17,197 nt of DNA from JBGAQP01 sp044220635 (lineage in GTDB: Bacteria; Pseudomonadota; Gammaproteobacteria; Burkholderiales; Usitatibacteraceae), in the NCBI GenBank assembly GCA_044220635.1, contig JBGAQP010000040.1, forward strand, positions 1 through 17,197, written 5' to 3'. The notes below the pieces were generated by a model. That model had not been told where the DNA came from and did not search any database. It saw only the letters and a list, made by a program, of their open reading frames with translations. Shown here piece by piece: positions 8,852-15,805 of this stretch. Numbering within the stretch: the first letter of the stretch is position 1; every line of letters begins with the position of its first letter. Made by a program: the position numbers and the translations under genes.

Positions 8852-9478
8852 ATGCTGCGTCGCAGCATCGCCGCCTTGTGCGCCGCCGCAGCGCTCGCCG
8901 CGCTCGCCCAGGAGCGCTCGTCCGCGCCCGATCCGCAGCACGCGCTCGAGGGGGCGGCGCTCGTGGCCGCGCTGCGCTCGGGGGGCTACACGCTCTATTT
9001 CCGCCACACCGCCACGGACTTCTCGCAGAACGACCGCTCGATGGGCGCCTACGAGGAGTGCGCGACGCAGAGGAACCTGAGCGAGCGCGGGCGCGAGCAG
9101 GCGAGGCGCGTGGGCGAGGCGATCCGCGCGCTGGGGCTGCCCGTGGGCGAGGTCGTCGCGAGCCCCTTCTGCCGGACGATGGAGACCGGGCGCCTCATGT
9201 TCGGGCGCGCGACGCCGTCGACGGACGTGCGCGGGTTCTCCGGCCCCTCAGGCACGCCGGACTACCGCAACCTCGAGAGGATCCTCGCGACGCCGCCCGC
9301 GCCGGGGACGCTGCGCATGATCACGAGCCACGGCAACCCCTTCCGCGCGATCGCGGGCCCGCCGCACCTCGGCGAGGGGGAGGCGGCGGTGCTCAAGGGG
9401 CTCGGGGACCGCTGGGCGGTCGTGGCGCGAATCCGCGCCGAGGACTGGGCGGCGCTGCAGCACGCCGTGGACCGCTAG
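8852..9478 (+). CDS. Exported histidine-phosphatase-superfamily protein
   Basis: The 208-residue product starts with a short basic end and an Ala-rich hydrophobic segment (MLRRSIAALCAAAALAALAQ), a likely signal peptide, so it should act in the periplasm. The histidine phosphatase fold is indicated by YTLYFRHTATD with the presumed phospho-accepting His52 after Arg51, RNLSERGREQARRVGEAI, SPFCRTMETGRLMFG (Arg108) and the second catalytic histidine in TSHGNPF (His160), followed by an acidic LGEGEA. The ATG at 8852 is preceded by GGGAGGA at 8841-8847, an excellent ribosome binding site, which decides against the longer frame from 8708. The substrate is unknown. It is the only whole plus-strand gene in the window, divergent from mraZ and tail-to-tail with the next gene across only 7 bp. 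Confidence 0.85.
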   Translation: MLRRSIAALCAAAALAALAQERSSAPDPQHALEGAALVAALRSGGYTLYFRHTATDFSQNDRSMGAYEECATQRNLSERGREQARRVGEAIRALGLPVGEVVASPFCRTMETGRLMFGRATPSTDVRGFSGPSGTPDYRNLERILATPPAPGTLRMITSHGNPFRAIAGPPHLGEGEAAVLKGLGDRWAVVARIRAEDWAALQHAVDR

Positions 9479-9485
9479 CGAACGC

Positions 9486-9737
9486 CTACTTGGTCCAGCT
9501 GGCGATGTCGCCGACCCCGGGCGTGAACCCCACGTTCTTCGGCAGGTTCTCCGCGTTGAGCTCGTCGAGGACGCCGTGGAAGACCGCGGAGAGCTTGAAG
9601 CTGATCCGTGCGAGCTGCTCGGGGTCGATCGTCATCCTGGCGGCGCCGTCGGCGACGGTCACGGTGCCGCGGACGAGGTCCGAATAGAGGATCGATGCGA
9701 GCTCGGTGACCCTGGGATTGAAGACGGGTTGCGTCAT
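9486..9737 (-). CDS. Small protein of unknown function (83 residues)
   Basis: The ORF starts at ATG 9735-9737 (MTQPVFNPRVTELASIL) with GAGGC about 8 bases upstream. The peptide is soluble, without a membrane segment or signal peptide. It has a hydrophobic middle (IDPEQLARISFKLSAVFHGV) and a C-terminal tail rich in Asn, Pro and Gly (ENLPKNVGFTPGVGDIASW). I do not recognise a family. Codon use is typical of the genome, so I take it as a real gene. An in-frame ATG at 9810-9812 would add an Arg-rich leader and looks non-coding. TAGGAT at 9769-9774 on the minus strand could be a -10 box, but no good -35 is present. Confidence 0.65.
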   Translation of the reverse strand: MTQPVFNPRVTELASILYSDLVRGTVTVADGAARMTIDPEQLARISFKLSAVFHGVLDELNAENLPKNVGFTPGVGDIASWTK

Positions 9738-9822
9738 GGCGGTGCGCCTCGGTCGGTTTCGGCTTCCGATCCTACGCCCCCGGCCACTCCCGCGATAGCG
9801 GCGGCGGGGCACGGCATGCGCC

Positions 9823-10347
9823 TCAGAGGAGCAGCGCCTTCCTCACGAACGCGCCCTTCGCGTTCGCGTAGTCGACGCCGTCGGTGATGCCGCGCCGGAC
9901 GAGGTCGTGCTTGAGGATCTCGTATTCGGCGCGCAGCCCGCGGTCGGTCCTCAGGCGCTCGCGGAAGAAGATCATGTCGGCGGCCTCGTCGCTCGCCGCC
10001 GAGACCACGTGCGCGTGCAGGCGATGGCGCCGGCCTTTCCAGTCGAGGCAGGCCACGCGCATCGGCCGCGACTCGGGGAAGGGATCGCGGCCCGCCTGGC
10101 GACGGAAGCCGAGGGCGTCGAGCACCTCGCGGGCGCGCGCGAGGCCCGCCTCGCGGTAGAGCACGACGAGGTCGACCACGCCCTTGCCGGCAAGGCCCGG
10201 CACGGCGGTGCTGCCGATGTGCTCCACGCGCAGCCGCGGCTCGGCGGCGCGGATGGCCTGCGCCACGGCCCGCGCCACTTCCGGCGCGGCGGGGTCGCCC
10301 GGCTCGACGGAAACGGGAAGGGATTCGTAGTCGAGCAGCGCGAGCAT
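9823..10347 (-). CDS. GrpB-family (UPF0157) nucleotidyltransferase-fold protein
   Basis: The 174-residue product contains VEHIGSTAVPGLAGKGVVDLVV (residues 41-62), the signature of the GrpB/UPF0157 family, whose fold is related to nucleotidyltransferases; Gly45-Ser46 and Asp59 are the likely nucleotide-site residues. The later HRLHAHVV and the MIFFRERLRTDRGLRAEYEILK segment also fit the family. The biological substrate is not established. The ATG at 10345-10347 lies 8 bp after the end of the RNase P RNA gene. There is no ribosome binding site upstream and no terminator between the two. The frame stays open into rnpB up to an ATG at 10408-10410, but those codons are RNA-gene sequence. The true start is uncertain, although 10347 is the most sensible. 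Confidence 0.8.
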   Translation of the reverse strand: MLALLDYESLPVSVEPGDPAAPEVARAVAQAIRAAEPRLRVEHIGSTAVPGLAGKGVVDLVVLYREAGLARAREVLDALGFRRQAGRDPFPESRPMRVACLDWKGRRHRLHAHVVSAASDEAADMIFFRERLRTDRGLRAEYEILKHDLVRRGITDGVDYANAKGAFVRKALLL

Positions 10348-10355
10348 GAAGAAGC

Positions 10356-10685
10356 GAAGCAGGCCGATAAGCGGGATTCTGTTACGGCCCTTTCGGGCTA
10401 TGACGGTCATTCCTCTGGGCGCCGTGTCGCCACGGCGCTCAAGCCACCTACCCGCAGACTCGGTGGGCCACGTCGTCGTCTGCCTATTTGGTGTTGCTCC
10501 GCGTAGAGATTGGCCGTTTCACCCTTCGGGCGGCCGCCGCTTGCGCGGTGCCGGCCCCGGAGGCTCGTCTCTGTTCCTCTGATCCTCGCCTCGCGGCGGA
10601 CGGGCGTTACCCGCTACGCTGCCCTCTGGAGTCCCGACTTTCCTCCGCGCGACTTTCGTGGCGCGGCGACCGTCTGGCCTGCTTC
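10356..10685 (-). ncRNA. rnpB: RNase P RNA (type A), catalytic subunit of ribonuclease P
   Basis: RNase P RNA cleaves 5' leaders from pre-tRNAs. On the minus strand the conserved elements appear in order: a 5' end GAAGCAGGCCAGACGGTCGC, then GAGGAAAGTCGGGACTCC, GGGCAGCGTAGCGGGTAACG, AACAGAGA, GGTGAAACGG, GGAGCAACACCAAATAGGC, GGGTAGGTGGCTTGAG, AGAGGAATGACCGTC and finally ACAGAATCCCGCTTATCGG. The first 10 bases (GAAGCAGGCC) are an exact complement of the last 10 (GGCCTGCTTC), forming helix P1 and fixing both ends. This gives 330 nt, a normal length. No protein should be called here. A promoter is visible upstream at 10693-10720. No intrinsic terminator follows before the GrpB-family gene. Confidence 0.97.
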
Positions 10686-10692
10686 AGGACCC

Positions 10693-10720
10693 ATTCTACC
10701 CGTCAGAGGGCGGCGGTCAG
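10693..10720 (-). promoter_or_regulatory. Sigma-70 promoter of rnpB
   Basis: On the minus strand CTGACC (10715-10720) and TAGAAT (10693-10698) are 16 bp apart. The first base of the P1 helix of RNase P RNA (10685) lies 7 bases beyond the -10 box, the expected start distance. The -35 box is inside the last codons of the UspA-family gene. Confidence 0.75.
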
Positions 10721-11167
10721 GGCGTGGATGAGGCGGCCGGCGAGGCCCGGCCGCCCGACCTGCACGGTGAGGACGTCGAAGGGCAGGGGCTCGGCGTCGC
10801 TCGCGCGCTCGAGCCCGTGGCCCTCGTGGGAGCCCACGAGCACGAGGTCGGGACGCCAGGAACGCGCCATGTCGGGCACGGCGCGCGGGGCGCGCCCGAA
10901 GCCGACCAGGACTTCGGCGCCCGCCGCCCCGACCCGCTCGCGCATCGCCGCGAGCCGCGCGGAGACGTCGCGCAGCATCGCCTCGCGGAACTCCCGCGGG
11001 CCCATGAACGGCACGTGGTCCGATTCGAAGCCCGGCGTGTAGTCGACCACGGCGGCGAGCGCGAGCGCGGCGTTGCCCGCGCGCGCGAGCTGGAAGGCGC
11101 GCCGCGCGACCGCCTCGCCCTTCGCGGAGAGGTCGACGAGCGCCAGGATGCGTCGGTAGGTCTGCAT
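10703..11167 (-). CDS. UspA-family universal stress protein
   Basis: The 154-residue product begins MQTYRRILALVDLS and follows the Usp pattern: an N-terminal strand with an acidic residue (ALVDLS), an alpha/beta body, and a C-terminal RPDLVLVGSHEGHGLER followed by PFDVLTVQV. Usp proteins are small cytoplasmic proteins, often ATP-binding and linked to stress or transport. The G-x2-G-x9-G-S/T ATP motif is not intact here; only GSHEGHG remains, so it may not bind ATP. The ATG at 11165-11167 has a strong AGGAGG just upstream, beginning at the sulP stop codon. The 9-bp gap to sulP implies co-transcription and perhaps a role in regulating or sensing that transporter (inference). Confidence 0.85.
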   Translation of the reverse strand: MQTYRRILALVDLSAKGEAVARRAFQLARAGNAALALAAVVDYTPGFESDHVPFMGPREFREAMLRDVSARLAAMRERVGAAGAEVLVGFGRAPRAVPDMARSWRPDLVLVGSHEGHGLERASDAEPLPFDVLTVQVGRPGLAGRLIHALTAAL

Positions 11168-11176
11168 GCTGCCTCC

Positions 11177-12943
11177 TCAGGATTGCGCGCACTCGCGGAA
11201 GATGCGCGCCGTGCACTTCCCGCAGGTCGCGCGGTCGAGCGTGGCGTAGATCCTCGAAAGCGCCTCGCTCTTCGCGTGCACCAGCCGGTCCTCGCCGATC
11301 TCCCCGAGGTGGCCGCTGCGCTCGAGCGCGTCGCGCACCTGCGGCTTCACGCCGATGAGCCAGAGCGAGCCGCCGCGCGCGCGCCGCTCGCGGGCCTCCC
11401 GCGCGAGGAAGTCCGCCCCCGCGAGGTCGACGAAGTTGATGCCGGAGGCGACGATGGCGAGGTGCTTCTGGCCCGGGTTCGATTCCGCCATCTCACGGAG
11501 CGTTTCCTGCACGTGGACGACGGCCCCGAAGAAGAGCGAGCCGTCCACGCGCACGATCTTGAGCTGCGGGCATTCGGGAAGCTCCGGGTCCGAGGTGAAC
11601 TTGCGCCGCGCGTCGGTCGGGTCGGGCACGCGGGCGAGCACCCGCGGGCGCGAGGTGCGGCTCAGGTAGAAGCCGATCGACAGGATCACGCCCACGAGGA
11701 TCGCGAGCTCGAGGTTCACGAACAGCGTCGCGAAGAGCGTCGCGCCGAAGATGATCGTCTCCTCCCGCCCCGAGCGCAGGATCAGCCGGATGTGGTGGAA
11801 GTCAATGAGCCCCCAGGCGACGAGGAAAAGCACGCCTGCCATCGCCGCGTGGGGCAGGTAGGCGGCGAGCGGGGCCACGAGCAGCATGATCGCCACGAGC
11901 AGCAGGCTCGCGAAGATCGAGGCGAGAGGCGTCCTCGCCCCCGCGGAGTAGTTGAGGCCGCTGCGGTTGAACGATCCCGTGGCCACGTACGAGGAGAAGA
12001 AGCTCCCGAAGAGGTTCGAAAGCCCCTGCCCGACGAGCTCCTGGTTGCCGTCGATCGATTGCCCCGAGCGCGCGCCGAGCGCGCGCGCGATCGAGATCGC
12101 CTCGGTGAGCGCGAGCAGCGCCACGGCGAGCGAGGCCGTGGCGAGCTCGTTGAAGACCGAGGCGCTGAATTCCGGCGAGGAGAGCGGCGGCAGCGTCTCC
12201 GGGAGCGCCCCCAGCGTGGTGATGCCCTTCGCGGCCGGCCCGCCCCAGGCGAGGAGCGCGGCCGAAAGGAGGCTCCCGCCGAGCATCGCCGCGATCATGT
12301 AGGGCACGCGCGGCAGCCAGCGCTGCACCGACACGCCGATCACGAGTGTGGCCACGCTCACCGCGAGGATCCAGGGGTCGATCGACTCCGGGTGGACGGC
12401 GAGCGTCCCCCAGGTCTTGAGGAACGAGGCGCCGCGGGGCAGCTCGACGCCGAAGAAGTGCCGCACCTGGCTCGTGGCGATGAGCAGCGCCGCGCCCGCG
12501 GTGAAGCCGATCACCACCGAGTGCGAGATGAAGTTCACGAGGGTCCCGAGCCGCGCGAGGCCCAGGCCCAGCTGGATCACGCCCACCATGAAGGTGAGCG
12601 TCAGCGCGTGCTGCACGTAGGCGGCGCTGCCGGGCTCGGCGTGCACGGAGAGCACGGAGAAGAGGACGATGGAGCCCGCCGTCGTGGGGCCCGAGACCAG
12701 GTGCCAGGACGAGCCGAAGAGCGCGGCGATCACCGCGGGGACCATCGCCGCGTAGAGCCCGTACTCGGGCGGCATCCCCGCGATGACGGCGAAGGCCACG
12801 CCCTGCGGCAGCACAACGATCGCCCCGGTGAGGCCGGCGACGAAGTCGTGGCGCGCCGTTTCCCGATTGACGCGCGGCCACCACAACAGGAAGGGGAGGA
12901 AGCGGCGCAGGCCCGGCGGGATGAGAGTGGCGGGGGTGGACAA
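11177..12943 (-). CDS. SulP-family (SLC26-like) anion transporter with C-terminal STAS domain
   Basis: This is an inner-membrane protein of 588 residues. Residues about 30-430 form the many-helix transport domain, with typical SulP segments: FVAGLTGAIVVLPQGVAFA (34-52), GMPPEYGLYAAMVP, SGPTTAGSIVL, and the family signature region EAISIARALG to SGLNYSAGARTPLAS (281-342). Residues about 455-570 form a STAS domain (LKIVRVDGSLFFGAV, then GINFVDLAGADFL). The tail has three cysteines in CGKCTARIFREC, which could bind metal or act in redox sensing. SulP members carry sulfate, bicarbonate or other anions, and the substrate cannot be read from sequence. The only sensible start is a TTG at 12941-12943, with no clear ribosome binding site. 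It is preceded by 11-bp repeats and followed by a Usp gene. Confidence 0.93.
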   Translation of the reverse strand: MSTPATLIPPGLRRFLPFLLWWPRVNRETARHDFVAGLTGAIVVLPQGVAFAVIAGMPPEYGLYAAMVPAVIAALFGSSWHLVSGPTTAGSIVLFSVLSVHAEPGSAAYVQHALTLTFMVGVIQLGLGLARLGTLVNFISHSVVIGFTAGAALLIATSQVRHFFGVELPRGASFLKTWGTLAVHPESIDPWILAVSVATLVIGVSVQRWLPRVPYMIAAMLGGSLLSAALLAWGGPAAKGITTLGALPETLPPLSSPEFSASVFNELATASLAVALLALTEAISIARALGARSGQSIDGNQELVGQGLSNLFGSFFSSYVATGSFNRSGLNYSAGARTPLASIFASLLLVAIMLLVAPLAAYLPHAAMAGVLFLVAWGLIDFHHIRLILRSGREETIIFGATLFATLFVNLELAILVGVILSIGFYLSRTSRPRVLARVPDPTDARRKFTSDPELPECPQLKIVRVDGSLFFGAVVHVQETLREMAESNPGQKHLAIVASGINFVDLAGADFLAREARERRARGGSLWLIGVKPQVRDALERSGHLGEIGEDRLVHAKSEALSRIYATLDRATCGKCTARIFRECAQS

Positions 12944-12984
12944 GGCGGCGGCGGGAGGACGGGTCGGCCCATCCTCGCAGCCCG

Positions 12985-13028
12985 CGCGTCAAGGCCGCGT
13001 CAAGGCGCCGTCAAGGCCGCGTCAAGGC
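12985..13028 (-). repeat. Four tandem 11-bp direct repeats, candidate operator for an OmpR-type regulator
   Basis: On the minus strand the unit GCCTTGACGCG occurs four times head to tail (13028-13018, 13017-13007, 13006-12996, 12995-12985). The second copy ends in GC instead of CG; the others are identical. The first copy contains the stop codon of the histidine kinase. The 11-bp period equals that of direct half-sites bound by OmpR/PhoB-family regulators (pho box: 7-bp half-sites with 4-bp spacers). The array lies 42 bp before sulP and directly behind a gene pair encoding such a regulator. TTGACG resembles a -35 box, but no -10 lies at the right distance. Confidence 0.7.
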
Positions 13029-14296
13029 GGCGCCGTGGCGCCGAAGCGCAGGCTCGCCGAGGTGCCCTCGCCCTCGCGGCTCTCGAGCGTGATTTCCCAG
13101 CCGTAGCGGTCGCAGATGCGCTTGACGAGCGACAGGCCGATGCCCGCCCCGCGGCTCGCCGCGCCCTTGTAGTGGCGCTGGAACACGCGCCCCACCTCCT
13201 CGGCGCGGATGCCCGAGCCCGTGTCGCGGACCTCCAGGCGATCGGCGGCGAGGCGCACGCTCACCACGCCCGACTCGGTGTGGGCGAAGGCGTTGCGCAC
13301 GAGGTTGCCGACCACGATCGCGAGCAGCACCGGCTCGGCGGCGAGCCGCGGGCGCGCGGCGACGTCGACCTCGAGCGTGGTGGGGCGCCGCGCGAGCAGG
13401 TGGCGGTGGCGCTCGACGCTTTCGCGCACCACCGCCGCCGCGTCGCATTCCGCCTCCGAGCCCGCGCCCGCCTCCTCCTCGCGCGCCATGAGCAGCAGCG
13501 CGCGGATGAGCTCGGCCATGTCGCGCGCGGCGCGCTCGATCCGCGCGAGGCGCCCGGACTGCGACTCGCCGAGCGCCGGGTCCGCGCGCAGCACCTCGGC
13601 CGCGCCCTGGATCACCGCGAGCGGCGTCCTCAGCTCGTGGCTCACGTCGGCGGTGAAGAAGCGCTCGCGCTCGATGAAGTCGTGCAGCCGCGCGAGGTGC
13701 CGGTCGAAGGCGCGCGCGAGCTCGGCGACCTCGTCGTCGGCCGCGCCCGGCTGCGCGAGCCGCGGCGGCTCGCCGGGGTCGGCCCCGGCGACCTTGCGCG
13801 CGAGCTCGGAGACCGGCGCGATCGCGCGCCGCGCGGCCCACAGGCCGCCCGCGGCCGACAGCAGCGTCATCGCGACGACCCCGGCGACGAGCCAGGCGAG
13901 GAAGCGCCGCTCGCGGGCCGCCTGCCGGGTCTCGTCGAAGAGCAGGTAGTAGCGCTCGCCGCGCGCCTCGGCCACCGCCACGCGCCAGGGGGCGCCCTCG
14001 ATCTCGACCTCGTGCCGCCCGGGCGGGAGGCCGCGCACCGCGGCGGGAAGCCCCTCGAGAGTGCCGTCGGCGACGAAGCCGCGCAGCGTCAGGGTCTCGG
14101 GCGGGCGCGAGAGCGGGTTGCGCGCGCGCCGCGCCATGTAGTCCTCGAGCTCGGCGGCGAGCGTCTGGTCGATGAGGCGCTGGCCGAGGTCGTGCGTGAC
14201 GACGGCGAGCCCCGCGGCGAGCACCAGGCTCACCGCGCCCCCGAAGGCGGCGAAGGCGAGCGCGAGGCGCGCGCGCAGGCTAGGCCGCGGGCGCAT
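13022..14296 (-). CDS. Membrane sensor histidine kinase, HAMP-HisKA-HATPase type
   Basis: The 424-residue product has two membrane segments (about 12-34 and 132-153) bracketing a sensor region of roughly 100 residues predicted to be periplasmic. A HAMP linker follows (about 155-205), then a HisKA domain with the phosphorylated histidine His220 in ADVSHELRTPLAV, and a HATPase domain with the N box NLVRNAFAHT (331-340), G1 DTGSGI (358-363) and G2 GAGIGLSLVKR (383-393). All catalytic motifs are present. The start at ATG 14294-14296 overlaps the response regulator gene by 17 bp. An in-frame ATG at 14422 would add a Cys-rich peptide that is only a shadow of the regulator gene. The stimulus is unknown. 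The stop codon sits in the 11-bp repeat array. Confidence 0.93.
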   Translation of the reverse strand: MRPRPSLRARLALAFAAFGGAVSLVLAAGLAVVTHDLGQRLIDQTLAAELEDYMARRARNPLSRPPETLTLRGFVADGTLEGLPAAVRGLPPGRHEVEIEGAPWRVAVAEARGERYYLLFDETRQAARERRFLAWLVAGVVAMTLLSAAGGLWAARRAIAPVSELARKVAGADPGEPPRLAQPGAADDEVAELARAFDRHLARLHDFIERERFFTADVSHELRTPLAVIQGAAEVLRADPALGESQSGRLARIERAARDMAELIRALLLMAREEEAGAGSEAECDAAAVVRESVERHRHLLARRPTTLEVDVAARPRLAAEPVLLAIVVGNLVRNAFAHTESGVVSVRLAADRLEVRDTGSGIRAEEVGRVFQRHYKGAASRGAGIGLSLVKRICDRYGWEITLESREGEGTSASLRFGATAPP

Positions 14297-14978
14297 CGGG
14301 GTCGGCGAGCTGCCAGCCGCGGCCGCGCACGGTGCGCAGGAGCGCGCGCTCCCCCGGCCCGTCGATGGCCGAGCGCAGCACGTGCAGGTGCGCGCGCAGC
14401 GCGTCGCTGTCTGGGGGCGCATCGCCCCAGACCCCGTGCTCGAGCTCCTCGCGGCCCACGACGCGGGGCGAGGCGCGCATCAGCAGCTCGAGCAGGCGCA
14501 GGGGGATGGGCGGCAGCGCGAGGGGGCGCGCGCCTCGCCGCAGCTGGAGCGTGGCGGCATCGAAGGCGAGGTCGGCGACCTGCAGCCGCGGCGCCCGGGC
14601 CTGGCCGGAGGCGCGCCGCGCGAGCGCGGCGAGCCGCGCCTCGACCTCGCGCAGCGCGAAGGGCTTCACCACGTAGTCGTCGGCGCCCGCCTCGAGACCC
14701 GCGATCTTGTCGTCGAGGGCGTCGCGCGCGGTGAGCATCAGCACCGGCGTGTCCTTGCCGGCCTCCTCGCGCAGCCTGCGGCACACGGCGAGGCCGTCGA
14801 GGCCCGGCAGGACCAGGTCGAGGACGATCGCGTCGTAGGCGTTGACGGTCGCGAGGTGCAGCCCCGTCACGCCGTCGAGCGCCGCGTCCACCGTGTGCCC
14901 CCGGGAGGCGAGGAAGTCGACGAGGTTGGCGGCGAGGTCCCGGTTGTCCTCGATCACCAGCACGCGCAGCCCCGGCAT
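14280..14978 (-). CDS. OmpR/PhoB-family response regulator
   Basis: The 232-residue product has an N-terminal receiver domain (about 1-120) with the acidic pair Glu10/Asp11, the phospho-acceptor Asp54 in AIVLDLVLPGLDG, Thr83 in LMLTARD and Lys105 in VVKPF. A C-terminal winged-helix DNA-binding domain (about 130-225) ends in LLRTVRGRGWQL, typical of OmpR-type regulators. It is partnered with the kinase that overlaps its end by 17 bp. The ATG at 14976-14978 follows GGAGG by a good distance, within 13 bp of the DUF3025 stop, so it may be co-transcribed with pyrC and the DUF3025 gene. The tandem 11-bp repeats before sulP are a plausible target (inference). Confidence 0.95.
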   Translation of the reverse strand: MPGLRVLVIEDNRDLAANLVDFLASRGHTVDAALDGVTGLHLATVNAYDAIVLDLVLPGLDGLAVCRRLREEAGKDTPVLMLTARDALDDKIAGLEAGADDYVVKPFALREVEARLAALARRASGQARAPRLQVADLAFDAATLQLRRGARPLALPPIPLRLLELLMRASPRVVGREELEHGVWGDAPPDSDALRAHLHVLRSAIDGPGERALLRTVRGRGWQLADPDAPAA

Positions 14979-14991
14979 CGCGGCCTCCGCC

Positions 14992-15801
14992 TCAGCGCGG
15001 GCCGCGCGCGCGGAAGTGCGCGGGATCGTCGTAGAACGACTCGCGCTCCGTCCCCGGATGCCAGCCGGGAACGCCGAGCACCGGCAGCGGCGCCATGGAG
15101 CGCGGCGAGAGGAAGCGCGTGCGGTTCGCGAAGTGGGCGGCGAGCAGGCGGTCGGCCTCGGCGACCTGCGCCTGCGGGGGCCGGCTCGCGAAGCGCTCGT
15201 CCACGGGCACGAAGACGGTCTTCGCGACGATGCCGAGGAAGGGGTCGAGCGCCTTCTCGAAGAGCGCGTGGCCGAAGGCGAGGAAGCTCAGGCTTCCGGC
15301 GAGCTCGCCGCGGCGGCGCCAGAAGAGCTCCTTCCACTCGAAGTCGACGATGAGGCGAAGCAGCTCCGGGGAGCTCGAGGCGACCGCCACGCCGCCCTCG
15401 TCGAAGAGCGTCAGCGCGTCGCGCTCGGGGCTGCGGCGGCGGGCCTCGGATTCGCCGCGCTCCTCGAGGATCGCGGCGTGCTGCGCGTTGATCTCCGCCT
15501 TCGCCCGGGGCCAGGCGATCCAGGCGAGCGCGTTGAAGAGGTCGTGCCAGTTCTCCGGGCGGGTCTCCACCTCGCCCGTCTCGGCGATGTGCAGCTCGTA
15601 GGAGCGCAGGGCGCGCGCCTCGCGCCCGCGCGGCGCCACGAAGCGCAGGGGCCGCCCGCGCCCCGTCGTCACGCCCGCCGCGGCGGCGCTGAGGGCCTCG
15701 TGGTCCGGCCAGCGACCGGGATCGAGCCGCGCGAGGGCGGGCGCGAGCGGCGCGAACAGCGGGCCGCGGAGGATCTCGCGCGCCTCGGCCCAGGTCGGCA
15801 C
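14992..15801 (-). CDS. DUF3025 domain-containing protein
   Basis: The 269-residue protein matches the DUF3025 family as I recall it. Visible conserved stretches are YELHIAETGEVETRPENWHD followed by LFNALAWIAWPRAKAEINAQ, RDALTLFDEGGVAVAS, DFEWKELFWRRRGEL, FLAFGHALFEKALDPFLGI and the C-terminal PLPVLGVPGWHPG. It has no signal peptide or clear membrane segment, so it is probably cytoplasmic. The function of the family is unknown. It begins 4 bp after the pyrC stop, so it is almost certainly co-transcribed with pyrC; this pyrC-DUF3025 pairing is common in betaproteobacteria. Confidence 0.85.
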   Translation of the reverse strand: MPTWAEAREILRGPLFAPLAPALARLDPGRWPDHEALSAAAAGVTTGRGRPLRFVAPRGREARALRSYELHIAETGEVETRPENWHDLFNALAWIAWPRAKAEINAQHAAILEERGESEARRRSPERDALTLFDEGGVAVASSSPELLRLIVDFEWKELFWRRRGELAGSLSFLAFGHALFEKALDPFLGIVAKTVFVPVDERFASRPPQAQVAEADRLLAAHFANRTRFLSPRSMAPLPVLGVPGWHPGTERESFYDDPAHFRARGPR

Positions 15802-15805
15802 GGCC

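Noticed and set aside
10348..10410. Extension of the GrpB-family protein into the RNase P RNA gene.
   Set aside because: The added codons are conserved rnpB sequence, including the P1 strand, so their open frame is accidental.
12970..13028. TTGACG units read as -35 boxes of a sulP promoter.
   Set aside because: No -10-like hexamer occurs 16-18 bp downstream of any of the four units.
14297..14422. 42-residue N-terminal extension of the histidine kinase.
   Set aside because: The added residues are Cys- and Arg-rich and lie inside the response regulator gene in another frame. The ATG at 14296 begins a normal kinase N-terminus with its first membrane segment.
10658..14734. Plus-strand open frame of about 1350 codons.
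   Set aside because: It lies antisense to usp, sulP, the kinase and the regulator, all of which have intact family motifs. Its composition is that of a shadow frame.
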